Source of the DNA: Microcoleus sp. FACHB-DQ6
GTDB taxonomy: Bacteria; Cyanobacteriota; Cyanobacteriia; Cyanobacteriales; Microcoleaceae
DNA: 37,720 nucleotides
Assembly: GCA_014695175.1 (NCBI GenBank)
Contig: JACJNV010000305.1
Location: forward strand, 1-37,720
Reading direction: 5' to 3'
Shown here: piece by piece, positions 8,952 to 16,803 of the stretch
Layout of the letters: each line of letters begins with the position of its first letter
Numbering within the stretch: the first letter of the stretch is position 1
Translations under genes and position numbers: made by a program
The notes under the pieces: model-generated
Seen by the model: the letters and a program-made list of their open reading frames with translations, nothing else
The model's database searches: none
Told to the model about the DNA's origin: nothing

Positions 8952-11276
8952 ATGAAACCAGGGAAACAATCTCAAGTAGCACTGTTTAATCATAAAAAAG
9001 TCGCTGACCTGCAAAAAATGTCTTCTGGGCTTTATGAAGAAGATCAATTTTTAGGCAGAAACAAAACCGAGGCAGAAAAGTTAAGTTTTTGGGAAGTTTG
9101 CCGCAGTCGCTCCATCTTAGTCATCGGCGTAGCAGCGGCAGTGACTACCGGAGTTTTTGCCTGGACACTGAATCAAAAAAGCGAGTACGAAGGGCGCTTT
9201 CAATTATTAGTAGAACCAGCAGTTACGCAAAATACTTTAGCAAAAATCTACTCCGGTGAGCTGAAACTGCAACCAGCGGCCCCGGCGACGCAAGAAAAGG
9301 GCGGTTTTGACTACGAATCCCAAATTCAAGTTTTGCAAAGTCCGCAAATAATGTCGCCGATTATTAAAGAGTTGCAGGCTAAGTATCCCGAAATAAATTA
9401 CAACTACCTCTTGAACCAAAAAGCAGATAATTTGCCGTTTTCTCAGGAAACTAGGTTGTCAATTAATCGCTTCAAAAATACCAAGATTATCGAAGTGAGA
9501 TATCGGGATTACGATCCGAAAAAAATTCAGTTTGTTTTGGAAAAAGTGGCGCTAGGATACCGCAACTACAGCGTGCAAGATACCACCACTCAAATTAGTC
9601 AGACTCTGGATTTTGTGAAATCGCAAATTCCCAACCAGCGAAAGCGCCAACAAGCTCTGCAAACAGAAATTCAAAAATTGCGGCAGCAGTACAATTTCAT
9701 CGATCCGCAAATTCAAACCCAACAGCTTTCGCAGCAAATCAGCCAACTGCAAGCGCAAAGATTAGACGCGCAAACGCAGTTAAACCAGCAGAGATTGCTC
9801 TATTCCAATCTGCAAAATCAGCTCGGACTGAACCAGCAGCAAGCGCTGATGGCGTCGGCTCTCAGTCAAGCTCCCCGCTATCAAGCGATGCTGACTCAAT
9901 TGCAACAATTAGAAGGGCAAATTGCGATTAACTCGGCTACGTTTACAGACGAAACTCCGCAAATGCAATTGTTGCGAGAACAGCGCAAGAACCTGATTCC
10001 TTTGTTGAAGAAAGAAGCCCAACAAGTTCTGGGAACTGATTTAGGTAAGGTAAGTTCACAAGTGCTGGCTTTTCAAGATCCGGTGCGGATTAAGTTAATC
10101 GAGCAGTTGATCGGTACTGCTAATTTAATTCAGGTGCTGGGCGTGCGGAATCAAGTTTTGGAACAAGCTGCTAAGCAGTTGAATCAATACTCTCAAAAAT
10201 TCCCGGTGATTTTGCGGCGCTATTCCGATTTGCAGCGCGAGTTGGATTTAACTAACAATACGCTGAATGGTTTGCTGGCAAAACAGCAAGCTTTGCAGCT
10301 TGAATCTGTGGGTAAAAAAGAGGTGGCTTGGGAAGTTATTGCTAAGCCGGAAATTCCGCGCTACAAAAATGGCGAGTTGATGGCTGTTGCTCCGATTATG
10401 CCTTTGAATTTGGCTTTGGGGGGATTGGCTGGTTTGCTGTTCGGTATGCTGGCGGCGCAGTTGGCGGAACGGTTTAACAATAAAACGGTGTTCCAAACTC
10501 CAGAGGATGTCAAACAGTCGATTCGCCTGCCTTTGTTGGGGGTAATTCCTGCTAGCGATAAAATTTTGAGACTTCCTCCTGCTGAGACAAGCCCGGTGGA
10601 TGTGGGAATTTCGCCGATGCCGACGGATGCTTTTCAAGAAGCTTTTCGATCGCTCAATGCGAATATTCGCTTACTCAACCTTGATACTCCGATCAATTCT
10701 TGTGTAATTACTTCTTGTCAAGTAGCTGACGGCAAGTCTACTGTAGCAGTCAATCTGGCGCGGGCTGCTGCTGCAATGGGGCAGCAAGTGCTGTTGGTGG
10801 ATGGGGATTTACGGCGCCCGCAGGTACACGAAATGCTGGGTTTACCGAATTGGCAAGGCTTGCACAATGTGATTGCTGAGGATGTGGATGTGGAACAGGT
10901 GATTTTGCGATCGCCCCGTGATGAAAATTTGTTTGTGTTAACTTCCGGCCCGGTTCCTCTCGATCCCACAAAGGTGCTTTCTTCCCGAAAAATGCAGCAT
11001 TTAATGGCAGCTTTGTCAAGTCATTTTGACTTAGTTATTTACGATACTGCGCCGCTTTTAGGTTTGGCGGATGCGAATTTGTTGGCGGCTCACACTAACG
11101 GATTGATGCTGGTAGTGGGGCTGCATCAAACTGAGCGGGAGGCGCTGTTGTTGGCTTTTGAAGATTTAAAAATGGCGGGAATTCCGCTGTTGGGAATGGT
11201 GGCGAATAACGATAAAGGCAGCAGGTATTACTATCAGTCTTACGTGCAGGATTACGTCCAGGAACAGTCTGTTTGA
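8952..11276 (+). CDS. Wzc-like polysaccharide co-polymerase and tyrosine autokinase (BY-kinase)
   Basis: An inner-membrane protein controlling chain length and export of exopolysaccharide. From the chosen start it has 774 residues. It has TM1 (ILVIGVAAAVTTGVFAWTL), a Wzz/GNVR periplasmic region with a long Gln-rich coiled coil, and TM2 (LNLALGGLAGLLFGMLAAQL). The cytoplasmic kinase has Walker A ADGKST, Walker A' VLLVDGDLRRP and Walker B LVIYDTAPLLG. The Tyr-rich tail RYYYQSYVQDYVQ is the usual autophosphorylation cluster. Walker A is less canonical than the common PGEGKS form. The frame is open from a TTG at 8865, but that stretch is a dispersed GAAACCCGCTTTCT-like repeat. ATGs at 8952 and 9018 are more likely starts; neither has a clear ribosome site. 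Confidence 0.9.
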   Translation: MKPGKQSQVALFNHKKVADLQKMSSGLYEEDQFLGRNKTEAEKLSFWEVCRSRSILVIGVAAAVTTGVFAWTLNQKSEYEGRFQLLVEPAVTQNTLAKIYSGELKLQPAAPATQEKGGFDYESQIQVLQSPQIMSPIIKELQAKYPEINYNYLLNQKADNLPFSQETRLSINRFKNTKIIEVRYRDYDPKKIQFVLEKVALGYRNYSVQDTTTQISQTLDFVKSQIPNQRKRQQALQTEIQKLRQQYNFIDPQIQTQQLSQQISQLQAQRLDAQTQLNQQRLLYSNLQNQLGLNQQQALMASALSQAPRYQAMLTQLQQLEGQIAINSATFTDETPQMQLLREQRKNLIPLLKKEAQQVLGTDLGKVSSQVLAFQDPVRIKLIEQLIGTANLIQVLGVRNQVLEQAAKQLNQYSQKFPVILRRYSDLQRELDLTNNTLNGLLAKQQALQLESVGKKEVAWEVIAKPEIPRYKNGELMAVAPIMPLNLALGGLAGLLFGMLAAQLAERFNNKTVFQTPEDVKQSIRLPLLGVIPASDKILRLPPAETSPVDVGISPMPTDAFQEAFRSLNANIRLLNLDTPINSCVITSCQVADGKSTVAVNLARAAAAMGQQVLLVDGDLRRPQVHEMLGLPNWQGLHNVIAEDVDVEQVILRSPRDENLFVLTSGPVPLDPTKVLSSRKMQHLMAALSSHFDLVIYDTAPLLGLADANLLAAHTNGLMLVVGLHQTEREALLLAFEDLKMAGIPLLGMVANNDKGSRYYYQSYVQDYVQEQSV

Positions 11277-11667
11277 GGGAGAGGAATTGAGAAATGTGTA
11301 ATGGAACAGGCCGTCGGGTCTGTTCTTGAGAATGCAAGGCGGGCGGGACACCCGACAAGATATTTCATCCATCTTGCACCATTAGTTGTGAATAAAGCTG
11401 TCATATCAATTCCGGTTGCACTCATACATGATTGTTGACTGTTGACTGTTGACTGTTGACGGGCGGGTCGAAAAACTGAATGGTTGAGTGTTAACTGTTG
11501 ACTCGATTTTATTATTCCGATGCAACCGGAAACGATATCAGGGGCGGGCGGGACGCCCCACAAGAACATTTAACTTTTGTGGAACAGGCCGTCTAGCCTG
11601 TTCTTGAGATTTGTGCGTGATTTCAGAAAGACAAATTTTCTTAAGATTTGCGATCGAGACTCTGAAC
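11277..11667. repeat. Repeat-rich intergenic region: paired hairpins, heptamer array, GC-rich elements
   Basis: No gene is seen. Two copies of a GGAACAGGCCGTC-CTGTTCTTGAGA hairpin (11303-11330, 11581-11608) flank two GGCGGGCGGGAC(A/G)CCC-ACAAGA elements (11337-11362, 11541-11567) and four perfect TGTTGAC heptamers (11433-11460). The first hairpin, 27 bases after the autokinase stop, may act as a terminator. Confidence 0.7.
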
Positions 11668-11673
11668 TATAAT
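11668..11673 (+). promoter_or_regulatory. Candidate -10 box for the SSADH leader transcript
   Basis: A perfect TATAAT at 11668-11673 is the best promoter-like match upstream of the SSADH gene and would start transcription near 11680. A well-spaced -35 box is not obvious (TTGCGA lies only about 14-15 bases away), so an activator or a relaxed -35 is possible. Confidence 0.45.
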
Positions 11674-11679
11674 TAAAAG

Positions 11680-11835
11680 TAGAGAAATTTAAACAAATCG
11701 CGGCACTTGCCACTTGGCAAGACCTGAAAGAAAACGTGGCCGGTAAATTCCTATTTTGTAATACCTTGATACAACTCCCTGCCGAGGCTGAAAACTAGCA
11801 GGGAGTTTTGTGTTTTTCACACAGGAGATGAAACC
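11680..11835 (+). ncRNA. Structured 5' leader or small RNA with terminator hairpin ahead of SSADH
   Basis: The leader contains a perfect hairpin CTTGCC-ACTT-GGCAAG (11706-11721), which can be enclosed by CGGC (11701-11704) pairing with GCCG (11739-11742). It then has a strong terminator-like hairpin, AACTCCCTGC (11773-11782) with GCAGGGAGTT (11798-11807), followed by TTGTGTTTTT. The gene's ribosome site AGGAG begins about six bases after that T-rich tract. This layout is typical of attenuators and riboswitches, but also of an independent small RNA just before a gene. I could not match it to a known riboswitch class. Confidence 0.5.
11773..11817 (+). terminator. Intrinsic terminator inside the SSADH leader
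   Basis: A ten-base-pair perfect stem with a 15-base loop is followed by TTGTGTTTTT, ending 19 bases before the ATG of the SSADH gene. For the downstream gene to be expressed from the upstream promoter, transcription must read through it, or a second promoter must exist. Confidence 0.7.
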
Positions 11836-13203
11836 ATGGCTATTGCTACTATCAACCCGGCAACGGGAGAAACGCTGAAAACTTTCGAGCCGATCGCGGA
11901 TGAGGTAATAGAAGCTAAGCTGGAATTAGCACAGCAAGCTTTTAAAAAATACCGCCAACTGCCGTTTGAGCAGAGAGCCCTGTGGATGCAGAAAGCAGCA
12001 GACATCTTGGAGCGCGATCGCGAAATTTACGCTGAAATGATGACCCTGGAAATGGGCAAAACGCTCAAATCTGCGATCGGCGAAGTGGAAAAATGCGCCT
12101 TAGTTTGTCGGTATTACGCCAAAAATGCCGCTCAATTTATGGCAGACGTACCCGCAACCACTGACGCTAGCAGCAGCTTTGTCCGCTACCAACCGCTGGG
12201 CCCTATTTTAGCCGTCATGCCCTGGAATTTCCCATTTTGGCAAGTTTTTCGGTTTGCGGCGCCAGCACTGATGGCGGGCAATGTCGGCTTGCTCAAACAC
12301 GCTTCCAACGTGCCTCAGTGCGCTTTGAAAATCGAAGAAATTTTTACGCTTGCTGGCTTTCCTGAGGGAGTTTTTCAAACTTTGTTAGTCGGCGCCGACA
12401 AAGTAGCTGATATCGTTGCGGACGATCGTATCAAAGCAGCAACTCTCACCGGTAGCGAACCAGCGGGTGAAAGTTTGGCAGCAAATGCGGGCAAAAATTT
12501 GAAAAAAGTAGTGCTGGAATTGGGAGGAAGCGACCCCTTTATTGTTATGTCCAGCGCCGATGTAGCAGCAGCTTTATCAACTGCTGTGACATCCCGGATG
12601 CTCAATAACGGTCAATCTTGCATCGCCGCCAAACGCTTTATTTTAGCAGAAGAGATTGCCGACGAATTCATCACAGGATTTGTCGAAAAATTGGAGCAAT
12701 TAAAAGTAGGCGATCCGATGTTGCCCGAAACCGATATCGGCCCTTTAGCTACTCCCGCAATCCTCAAAGACTTGGACAATCAAGTGCAAACTTGCATCCA
12801 ATCGGGAGCAAAACTTCTGACAGGTGGCCGCCCATTGTCAGAGAATGCCGGCAATTTCTACTTGCCAACTATTCTGGCAGACATTCCCCCGAATGCCTCT
12901 GCCCGTCAAGAAGAATTTTTCGGGCCCGTAGCTTTAGTATTCCGAGTGGCAGATATGGATGAGGCGATCACCCTCGCAAATAGCACATCTTTTGGCTTGG
13001 GTGCGTCAGCTTGGACTACAGTAAACTCAGAGAGCGATCGCTTTATTTCCGAACTAGAGGCCGGCGCGGTATTCATCAACGGTTTAGTAAAATCCGACCC
13101 GAGATTGCCCTTCGGCGGCATCAAACGCTCCGGTTACGGACGCGAATTGAGCATCCAAGGAATGCACGAATTTGTTAACATAAAAACAGTGTGGGTGAAA
13201 TAA
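11836..13203 (+). CDS. gabD: Succinate-semialdehyde dehydrogenase [NAD(P)+]
   Basis: Oxidises succinic semialdehyde to succinate. This 455-residue member of the aldehyde dehydrogenase superfamily has PWNFPFWQ with Asn131, the LELGGSDPFIV motif with catalytic Glu228, NNGQSCIAAKRF with nucleophile Cys262, and EEFFGPVA. The short N-terminus (INPATGETL) and overall length match cyanobacterial SSADH. The next gene encodes the 2-oxoglutarate decarboxylase-like enzyme; this pair was shown in Synechococcus sp. PCC 7002 to replace 2-oxoglutarate dehydrogenase and complete the TCA cycle. The start is supported by AGGAG about eight bases before the ATG. Transcription may be controlled by the leader terminator just upstream. 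Confidence 0.92.
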   Translation: MAIATINPATGETLKTFEPIADEVIEAKLELAQQAFKKYRQLPFEQRALWMQKAADILERDREIYAEMMTLEMGKTLKSAIGEVEKCALVCRYYAKNAAQFMADVPATTDASSSFVRYQPLGPILAVMPWNFPFWQVFRFAAPALMAGNVGLLKHASNVPQCALKIEEIFTLAGFPEGVFQTLLVGADKVADIVADDRIKAATLTGSEPAGESLAANAGKNLKKVVLELGGSDPFIVMSSADVAAALSTAVTSRMLNNGQSCIAAKRFILAEEIADEFITGFVEKLEQLKVGDPMLPETDIGPLATPAILKDLDNQVQTCIQSGAKLLTGGRPLSENAGNFYLPTILADIPPNASARQEEFFGPVALVFRVADMDEAITLANSTSFGLGASAWTTVNSESDRFISELEAGAVFINGLVKSDPRLPFGGIKRSGYGRELSIQGMHEFVNIKTVWVK

Positions 13204-13217
13204 GCTCCCACTCTATC

Positions 13218-13304
13218 AACCGATCGCACAAATCTACAGAAGTCTGCGTTTATCTGCGTTTACCTGCGGTTAAAAATTCCCATTTAGTATTTTTGCGATC
13301 GGTT
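13218..13304. repeat. Inverted repeat around TCTGCG(T/G)TT repeats between SSADH and 2-OGDC
   Basis: AACCGATCGCA (13218-13228) is matched perfectly by TGCGATCGGTT (13294-13304). Between the arms are tandem TCTGCGTTTATC-like units; a related TCTGCG/AATC array lies at 34518-34560. The repeat sits in the 144-base gap of the likely operon and could form a processing or attenuation hairpin. Confidence 0.5.
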
Positions 13305-13347
13305 TAAAAAGACCACAAACCCCCATTAACCGAGGAGAGAAACGGAA

Positions 13348-14985
13348 ATGAACACAGCTCAACTATTGGTAAAATGTTTAGAAAATGAAGGCGTCGAATA
13401 CGTCTTCGGACTTCCGGGAGAAGAAAATTTAGAAATTCTAGAAGCCCTGAGAAACTCTTCAATTAAATTTATTACTACTCGCCACGAACAAGGCGCGGCT
13501 TTCATGGCCGACGTTTACGGTCGTCTCACCGGCAAAGCCGGCGTTTGCTTGTCCACCTTGGGCCCAGGTGCAACTAACTTAATGACAGGAGTTGCTGACG
13601 CCAACTTAGACGGCGCTCCTTTAATAGCAATTACCGGACAAGTGGGTACAGACAGGATGCACATAGAATCGCACCAATATTTAGATTTGGTTGCCATGTT
13701 TGAGCCAGTTACTAAGTGGAATGCTCAAATTGTTCGCCCCAGCACGACGGCAGAAATTGTCCGCAAAGCTTTTAAAGTAGCTCAAAGTGAAAAGCCGGGA
13801 TCTGTTCACATTGACTTACCTGAAAACATCGCAGCAATGCCGGCTGAAGGAACTCCGCTCACCAAAGACAACCGCGAAAAAACTTTTGGCGCTTACCAAA
13901 GCTTGAATAAAGCCGCTGTGGCAATTTCCAAGGCCAAAAGTCCTCTGCTTTTAGTAGGAAACGGCGCGATCCGCGCTAATGCCAGCGACGCTTTGACACA
14001 ATTTGCTACTCGATTGAATATTCCTGTAGCTAATACTTTCATGGGCAAAGGTGTAATTCCTTACACTCATCCTTTGGCACTGTGGACGACGGGATTGCAA
14101 AAACGGGATTATATTAGCTGTGCTTTTGAAGAAACGGATTTAGTGATTGCTGTTGGCTACGATTTGATAGAATATTCCCCGAAGAAGTGGAATCCAGAAG
14201 GAATAATTCCGATTATTCACATTGGATCTTTGCCAGCAGAAATTGACAGCAGTTATATTCCTCTTATAGAAGTTGTGGGAGATATTTCTGATTCCCTCAA
14301 TGAAATTTTGCAGCGTGCCGATCGCATGGAGAAAGTAGACCCTTTTGCTAAGCAATTGCGGGCGGATATTCGCGCTGGGTACGAACAATATGCAGCCGAC
14401 GACGGTTTCCCGATCAAACCACAAAAACTCATTTACGATTTGCGGCAAGTCCTGGGCCCAGAAGATATTCTGATATCTGATGTGGGAGCTCACAAAATGT
14501 GGATCGCGCGGCACTATCATTGCGATCGCCCGAATACCTGTTTGATTTCCAACGGCTTTGCGGCGATGGGAATTGCGATTCCGGGTGCGGTGGCTGCAAA
14601 ACTCGTTTATCCCGATCGCAAAGTAATAGCAGCCACCGGCGACGGCGGTTTTATGATGAACTGTCAAGAGTTAGAAACTGCTTTGCGAGTCGGTACTAAT
14701 TTTGTGACGCTGATATTTAATGACGGAGGTTACGGGTTAATTGAATGGAAGCAGCAAGATTATTTTGGTCATTCGGATTTCGTCAAATTTGGCAATCCCG
14801 ATTTTGTGAAATTTGCCGAAAGTATGGGTTTAAAAGGCTATCGAGTGGAAGCTGCAACCGATTTAATTCCGATTCTGAAAGAAGCCCTGGCTCAAGATGT
14901 CCCTTGCGTGATTGACTGTCCGGTAGACTATCGGGAAAATGCGCGTTTCAGTCAATTATCTGGGGATATGAGTTGCAATTTGTAA
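13348..14985 (+). CDS. 2-oxoglutarate decarboxylase (ThDP-dependent, acetolactate synthase-like)
   Basis: Decarboxylates 2-oxoglutarate to succinic semialdehyde, which the upstream SSADH oxidises. The 545-residue protein has the three-domain layout of the acetolactate-synthase family: an N-terminal Pyr domain with catalytic Glu47 in TTRHEQGAAFMADVYGRLTGK, a central domain, and a C-terminal ThDP-binding motif starting GDGG at 431-434 and ending in IFNDGGYG. It resembles IlvB-type proteins and is often annotated as acetolactate synthase. The pairing with SSADH is what points to the PCC 7002-type 2-oxoglutarate decarboxylase; no regulatory subunit gene (ilvN) is nearby. GAGGAGAG lies just before the ATG. 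A compact perfect hairpin follows the stop. Confidence 0.85.
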   Translation: MNTAQLLVKCLENEGVEYVFGLPGEENLEILEALRNSSIKFITTRHEQGAAFMADVYGRLTGKAGVCLSTLGPGATNLMTGVADANLDGAPLIAITGQVGTDRMHIESHQYLDLVAMFEPVTKWNAQIVRPSTTAEIVRKAFKVAQSEKPGSVHIDLPENIAAMPAEGTPLTKDNREKTFGAYQSLNKAAVAISKAKSPLLLVGNGAIRANASDALTQFATRLNIPVANTFMGKGVIPYTHPLALWTTGLQKRDYISCAFEETDLVIAVGYDLIEYSPKKWNPEGIIPIIHIGSLPAEIDSSYIPLIEVVGDISDSLNEILQRADRMEKVDPFAKQLRADIRAGYEQYAADDGFPIKPQKLIYDLRQVLGPEDILISDVGAHKMWIARHYHCDRPNTCLISNGFAAMGIAIPGAVAAKLVYPDRKVIAATGDGGFMMNCQELETALRVGTNFVTLIFNDGGYGLIEWKQQDYFGHSDFVKFGNPDFVKFAESMGLKGYRVEAATDLIPILKEALAQDVPCVIDCPVDYRENARFSQLSGDMSCNL

Positions 14986-15000
14986 GAGTAGCCCGAAATC

Positions 15001-15023
15001 AGGAAACGGCACTGCCGTTTCCT
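15001..15023 (+). terminator. Hairpin after the 2-OGDC gene
   Basis: AGGAAACGGC (15001-15010) pairs perfectly with GCCGTTTCCT (15014-15023) around a three-base loop, 16 bases after the stop. No T-run follows, so it may be a processing or stability hairpin rather than a strict intrinsic terminator. Confidence 0.55.
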
Positions 15024-15115
15024 CCATCGCCGTGTTGTTGATGGTTATATCCGATCGCCCTTAAATCCCGCTTTTTGACAAGTTGGGATGTAAGGGCGAT
15101 CGCACTTTTGCAGCT

Positions 15116-15352
15116 TCAAGTATTGGGATTAGCTGTTACCTGCGTGATGTATTGGATAATCACGTCAAAATGCTTACGGATTTCTGCCAATTGTTTTACC
15201 CCAGTATGAGAAGCATAAATCACTTCCTCTTACTTCTGGCGAGTGGCTGCAATTTTCTTCTCAATTTCTCCGGATAGTTTTATTTTAAATTGTCGGAGTT
15301 GTTATTCTATCAGAGTTTCGAGGTCTTGGGCAATGGCAATAAACTGACTCAT
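15116..15352 (-). pseudogene. Decayed small gene with two in-frame stops
   Basis: One minus-strand frame starts at ATG (MSQFIAIAQDLETLIE), meets TAA, continues (QLRQFKIKLSGEIEKKIAA...), meets a second TAA, then runs on (EEVIYASHTGVKQLAEI...) to a TGA at 15116-15118. All 79 codons stay in one frame, with protein-like amphipathic sequence on both sides of each stop. This suggests a recent small gene of about 76 residues inactivated by point mutations. I do not recognise the family. Confidence 0.55.
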
Positions 15353-15401
15353 TATTTAACTTAAATTGATGCGTTTTTTTCGTCAATTCAGACGTAGTTT
15401 A

Positions 15402-15572
15402 GTTTTTGGCTAGTTAAACTAATATAGCAATCCTTGCAGGAGTCGTAATTTTTTTCCCCCACCCACTCCGAACCCGAGGGGAGGAAGTAAGAAATTCACA
15501 AATGATGCGAGGATTGCTATATTTAAGCATATTAAGTATAGAAGACCCGTTTTTGGCTACTTAAACTAATAT
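15402..15572. mobile_element. MITE-like element (15422-15522) flanked by 24-bp direct repeats
   Basis: ATATAGCAATCCT (15422-15434) is matched by AGGATTGCTATAT (15510-15522), giving 13 bp perfect terminal inverted repeats around a 75-base core with no coding capacity. A near-identical 24-base direct repeat, GTTTTTGGCTA(G/C)TTAAACT..., occurs at 15402-15425 and 15549-15572. The element looks like a non-autonomous insertion. The direct repeats are not exactly at its ends, so they may be a separate duplication rather than a target-site duplication. Confidence 0.55.
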
Positions 15573-15646
15573 TTAAGGACACTAACTAAGAAAGAGCCTA
15601 TTTTTTGACTTTTTAGCAACACGCAACACTTTTGTCTCAAATCTAA

Positions 15647-16522
15647 TCACTTCAAACCCAATAATAAGGCGATTCCGCCGATCGCACCAACTACCCCCAA
15701 AACAGCCCGAATGCTCACTTTTTCGCCCGCCAGCACCGCTAAAGGCAGTATAAATAGGGGACTGGTAGAACTGAGTGTTTGAGCGATTGCTGCGGGTGCA
15801 TATTTCAGTGAAGTCTGTTGCAGGGAAATCCCGAGATAGGTTCCTAAAAAAGCTGCCAGAATTATGGCACCTAATATTTTTGAGGATTTTAATTGTTTGA
15901 AACTGTCAAGGTTTGTTGGCTTCAAAAAGCACAGCATGACTGCCATGCCGCCGCTCAAACGCAAGGCCGCCGTCCACAGGGGATCGATATCTATTTGAGT
16001 GAAGGCGGCGCGGGATAAAATTGCTCCAGCGGCGTGGGTTGTTTGTCCTAATAAACTAATACCTAATCCCTGCCAAAGATGTTTTGATGATAAGGTTGTT
16101 TCGGCTGTTCGTTCTGCAATTACCCACGCTACGCCGCAGATTGTTAAAAGAATGCCAGTACAAGCAATGGGCGATAACTTTTCTTGCAAAAATATTAAGC
16201 CCAATAAAGCTGTTAAAGGGGGAGATAGGGTTTCTAAAAGCAGCGATCGCCTCGCGCCTAAATATTTTAATACGATAAAGAAAGCGGTGTCTCCGATGCC
16301 AATTCCTAGGCCGCCGCTGATGAGCAGCATTGCTAAAATATTAGGGTTGATGGCGGGTAAGGGTTTACCTAAAATTAGTACAGTGGCAAGGAGCATGAAA
16401 AGGGCGATCGCGCCTTTGAGCAAGTTGAGCACCACTGCGGGGATTTGCTGTCCCACTCGCTGCCAGATGGTGGAAGATAGAGCCCAGACAAATGCAGCGC
16501 CTAAAGCGGCGATTTCACCCAT
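15647..16522 (-). CDS. EamA/DMT-family transporter
   Basis: A 291-residue integral membrane protein with two EamA repeats of about five helices each; the first begins GEIAALGAAFVWALSSTIWQRVG and the second HLWQGLGISLLGQTTHAAGAILS. The end of each repeat shows the typical GI.L...GVAWVIAE / GVVGAIGGIALLLGLK pattern. Members export or import small metabolites such as amino acids; the substrate here cannot be told. The frame stays open 32 codons further upstream, but that stretch only translates TGTTGAC heptamers and (G)GGGAATTGGG repeats, so I placed the start at 16522 (MGEIAALG). Confidence 0.88.
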   Translation of the reverse strand: MGEIAALGAAFVWALSSTIWQRVGQQIPAVVLNLLKGAIALFMLLATVLILGKPLPAINPNILAMLLISGGLGIGIGDTAFFIVLKYLGARRSLLLETLSPPLTALLGLIFLQEKLSPIACTGILLTICGVAWVIAERTAETTLSSKHLWQGLGISLLGQTTHAAGAILSRAAFTQIDIDPLWTAALRLSGGMAVMLCFLKPTNLDSFKQLKSSKILGAIILAAFLGTYLGISLQQTSLKYAPAAIAQTLSSTSPLFILPLAVLAGEKVSIRAVLGVVGAIGGIALLLGLK

Positions 16523-16528
16523 AAAATT

Positions 16529-16620
16529 TGTTGACTGTTGACTGTTGACTGTTGACTGTTGACTGTTGTTACCAATTCCCCATGCCCAATTCCCAATTCC
16601 CCATGCCCGATTCCCCATGC
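16529..16620. repeat. TGTTGAC heptamer array followed by CCCCATGCC/CAATTCCC repeats
   Basis: Five perfect tandem TGTTGAC units (16529-16563) and then alternating CCCCATGCC and CAATTCCC units up to about 16620. The same two families recur at 11433-11460, 20593-20663 and 22196-22260. Confidence 0.85.
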
Positions 16621-16629
16621 CATATAAAT

Positions 16630-16660
16630 TAGGGTTCCCGGTGGCCTACCTGGAACCCTA
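16630..16660. terminator. Hairpin TAGGGTTCC...GGAACCCTA
   Basis: Nine-base perfect arms (16630-16638 and 16652-16660) around a short spacer, extended by AAAT/ATTT with a bulge. It lies between the 1113-residue protein gene and the EamA gene, both leftward, and may separate their transcripts. Confidence 0.5.
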
Positions 16661-16712
16661 GATTTATTAAGCTTTTTTAGCAGTGGGCGGTGAACATAAA
16701 TCAATACCATCA

Positions 16713-16778
16713 TGTCCGAATAGAGGAACGAAGCAATTCGCTTGCGGTTTGGGATGGCTTCGTTCCTTTCTTCGGACA
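16713..16778 (-). terminator. Long two-step hairpin downstream of the 1113-residue protein gene
   Basis: TGTCCGAA (16713-16720) pairs with TTCGGACA (16771-16778), and inside it AGGAACGAAGC (16724-16734) pairs with GCTTCGTTCCT (16757-16767). This gives a nearly continuous stem of about 20 bp ending 26 bases past the stop codon of the large gene. It probably terminates or protects that transcript. Confidence 0.6.
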
Positions 16779-16803
16779 CCCAAGATATATGTCTACCTAC
16801 TGA

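Noticed and set aside
11433..11460. CRISPR-like array
   Set aside because: The repeat unit is only seven bases, tandem without spacers, and belongs to a heptanucleotide repeat family found at several sites.
11680..11770. TPP riboswitch before SSADH/2-OGDC
   Set aside because: ACCTGA and GGTAA segments loosely recall it and the second enzyme uses ThDP, but the conserved CTGAGA core and the expected spacing are missing.
15083..15277. Plus-strand 64-codon open frame
   Set aside because: It is antisense to the decayed small gene, whose minus-strand frame is more protein-like, and has no ribosome site or recognisable motif.
16523..16618. N-terminal extension of the EamA transporter
   Set aside because: The 32 extra codons translate TGTTGAC and CCCCATGCC/CAATTCCC intergenic repeats (repeated SQQSTVN and AWGIGN); the helix pattern starts at the Met encoded at 16520-16522.
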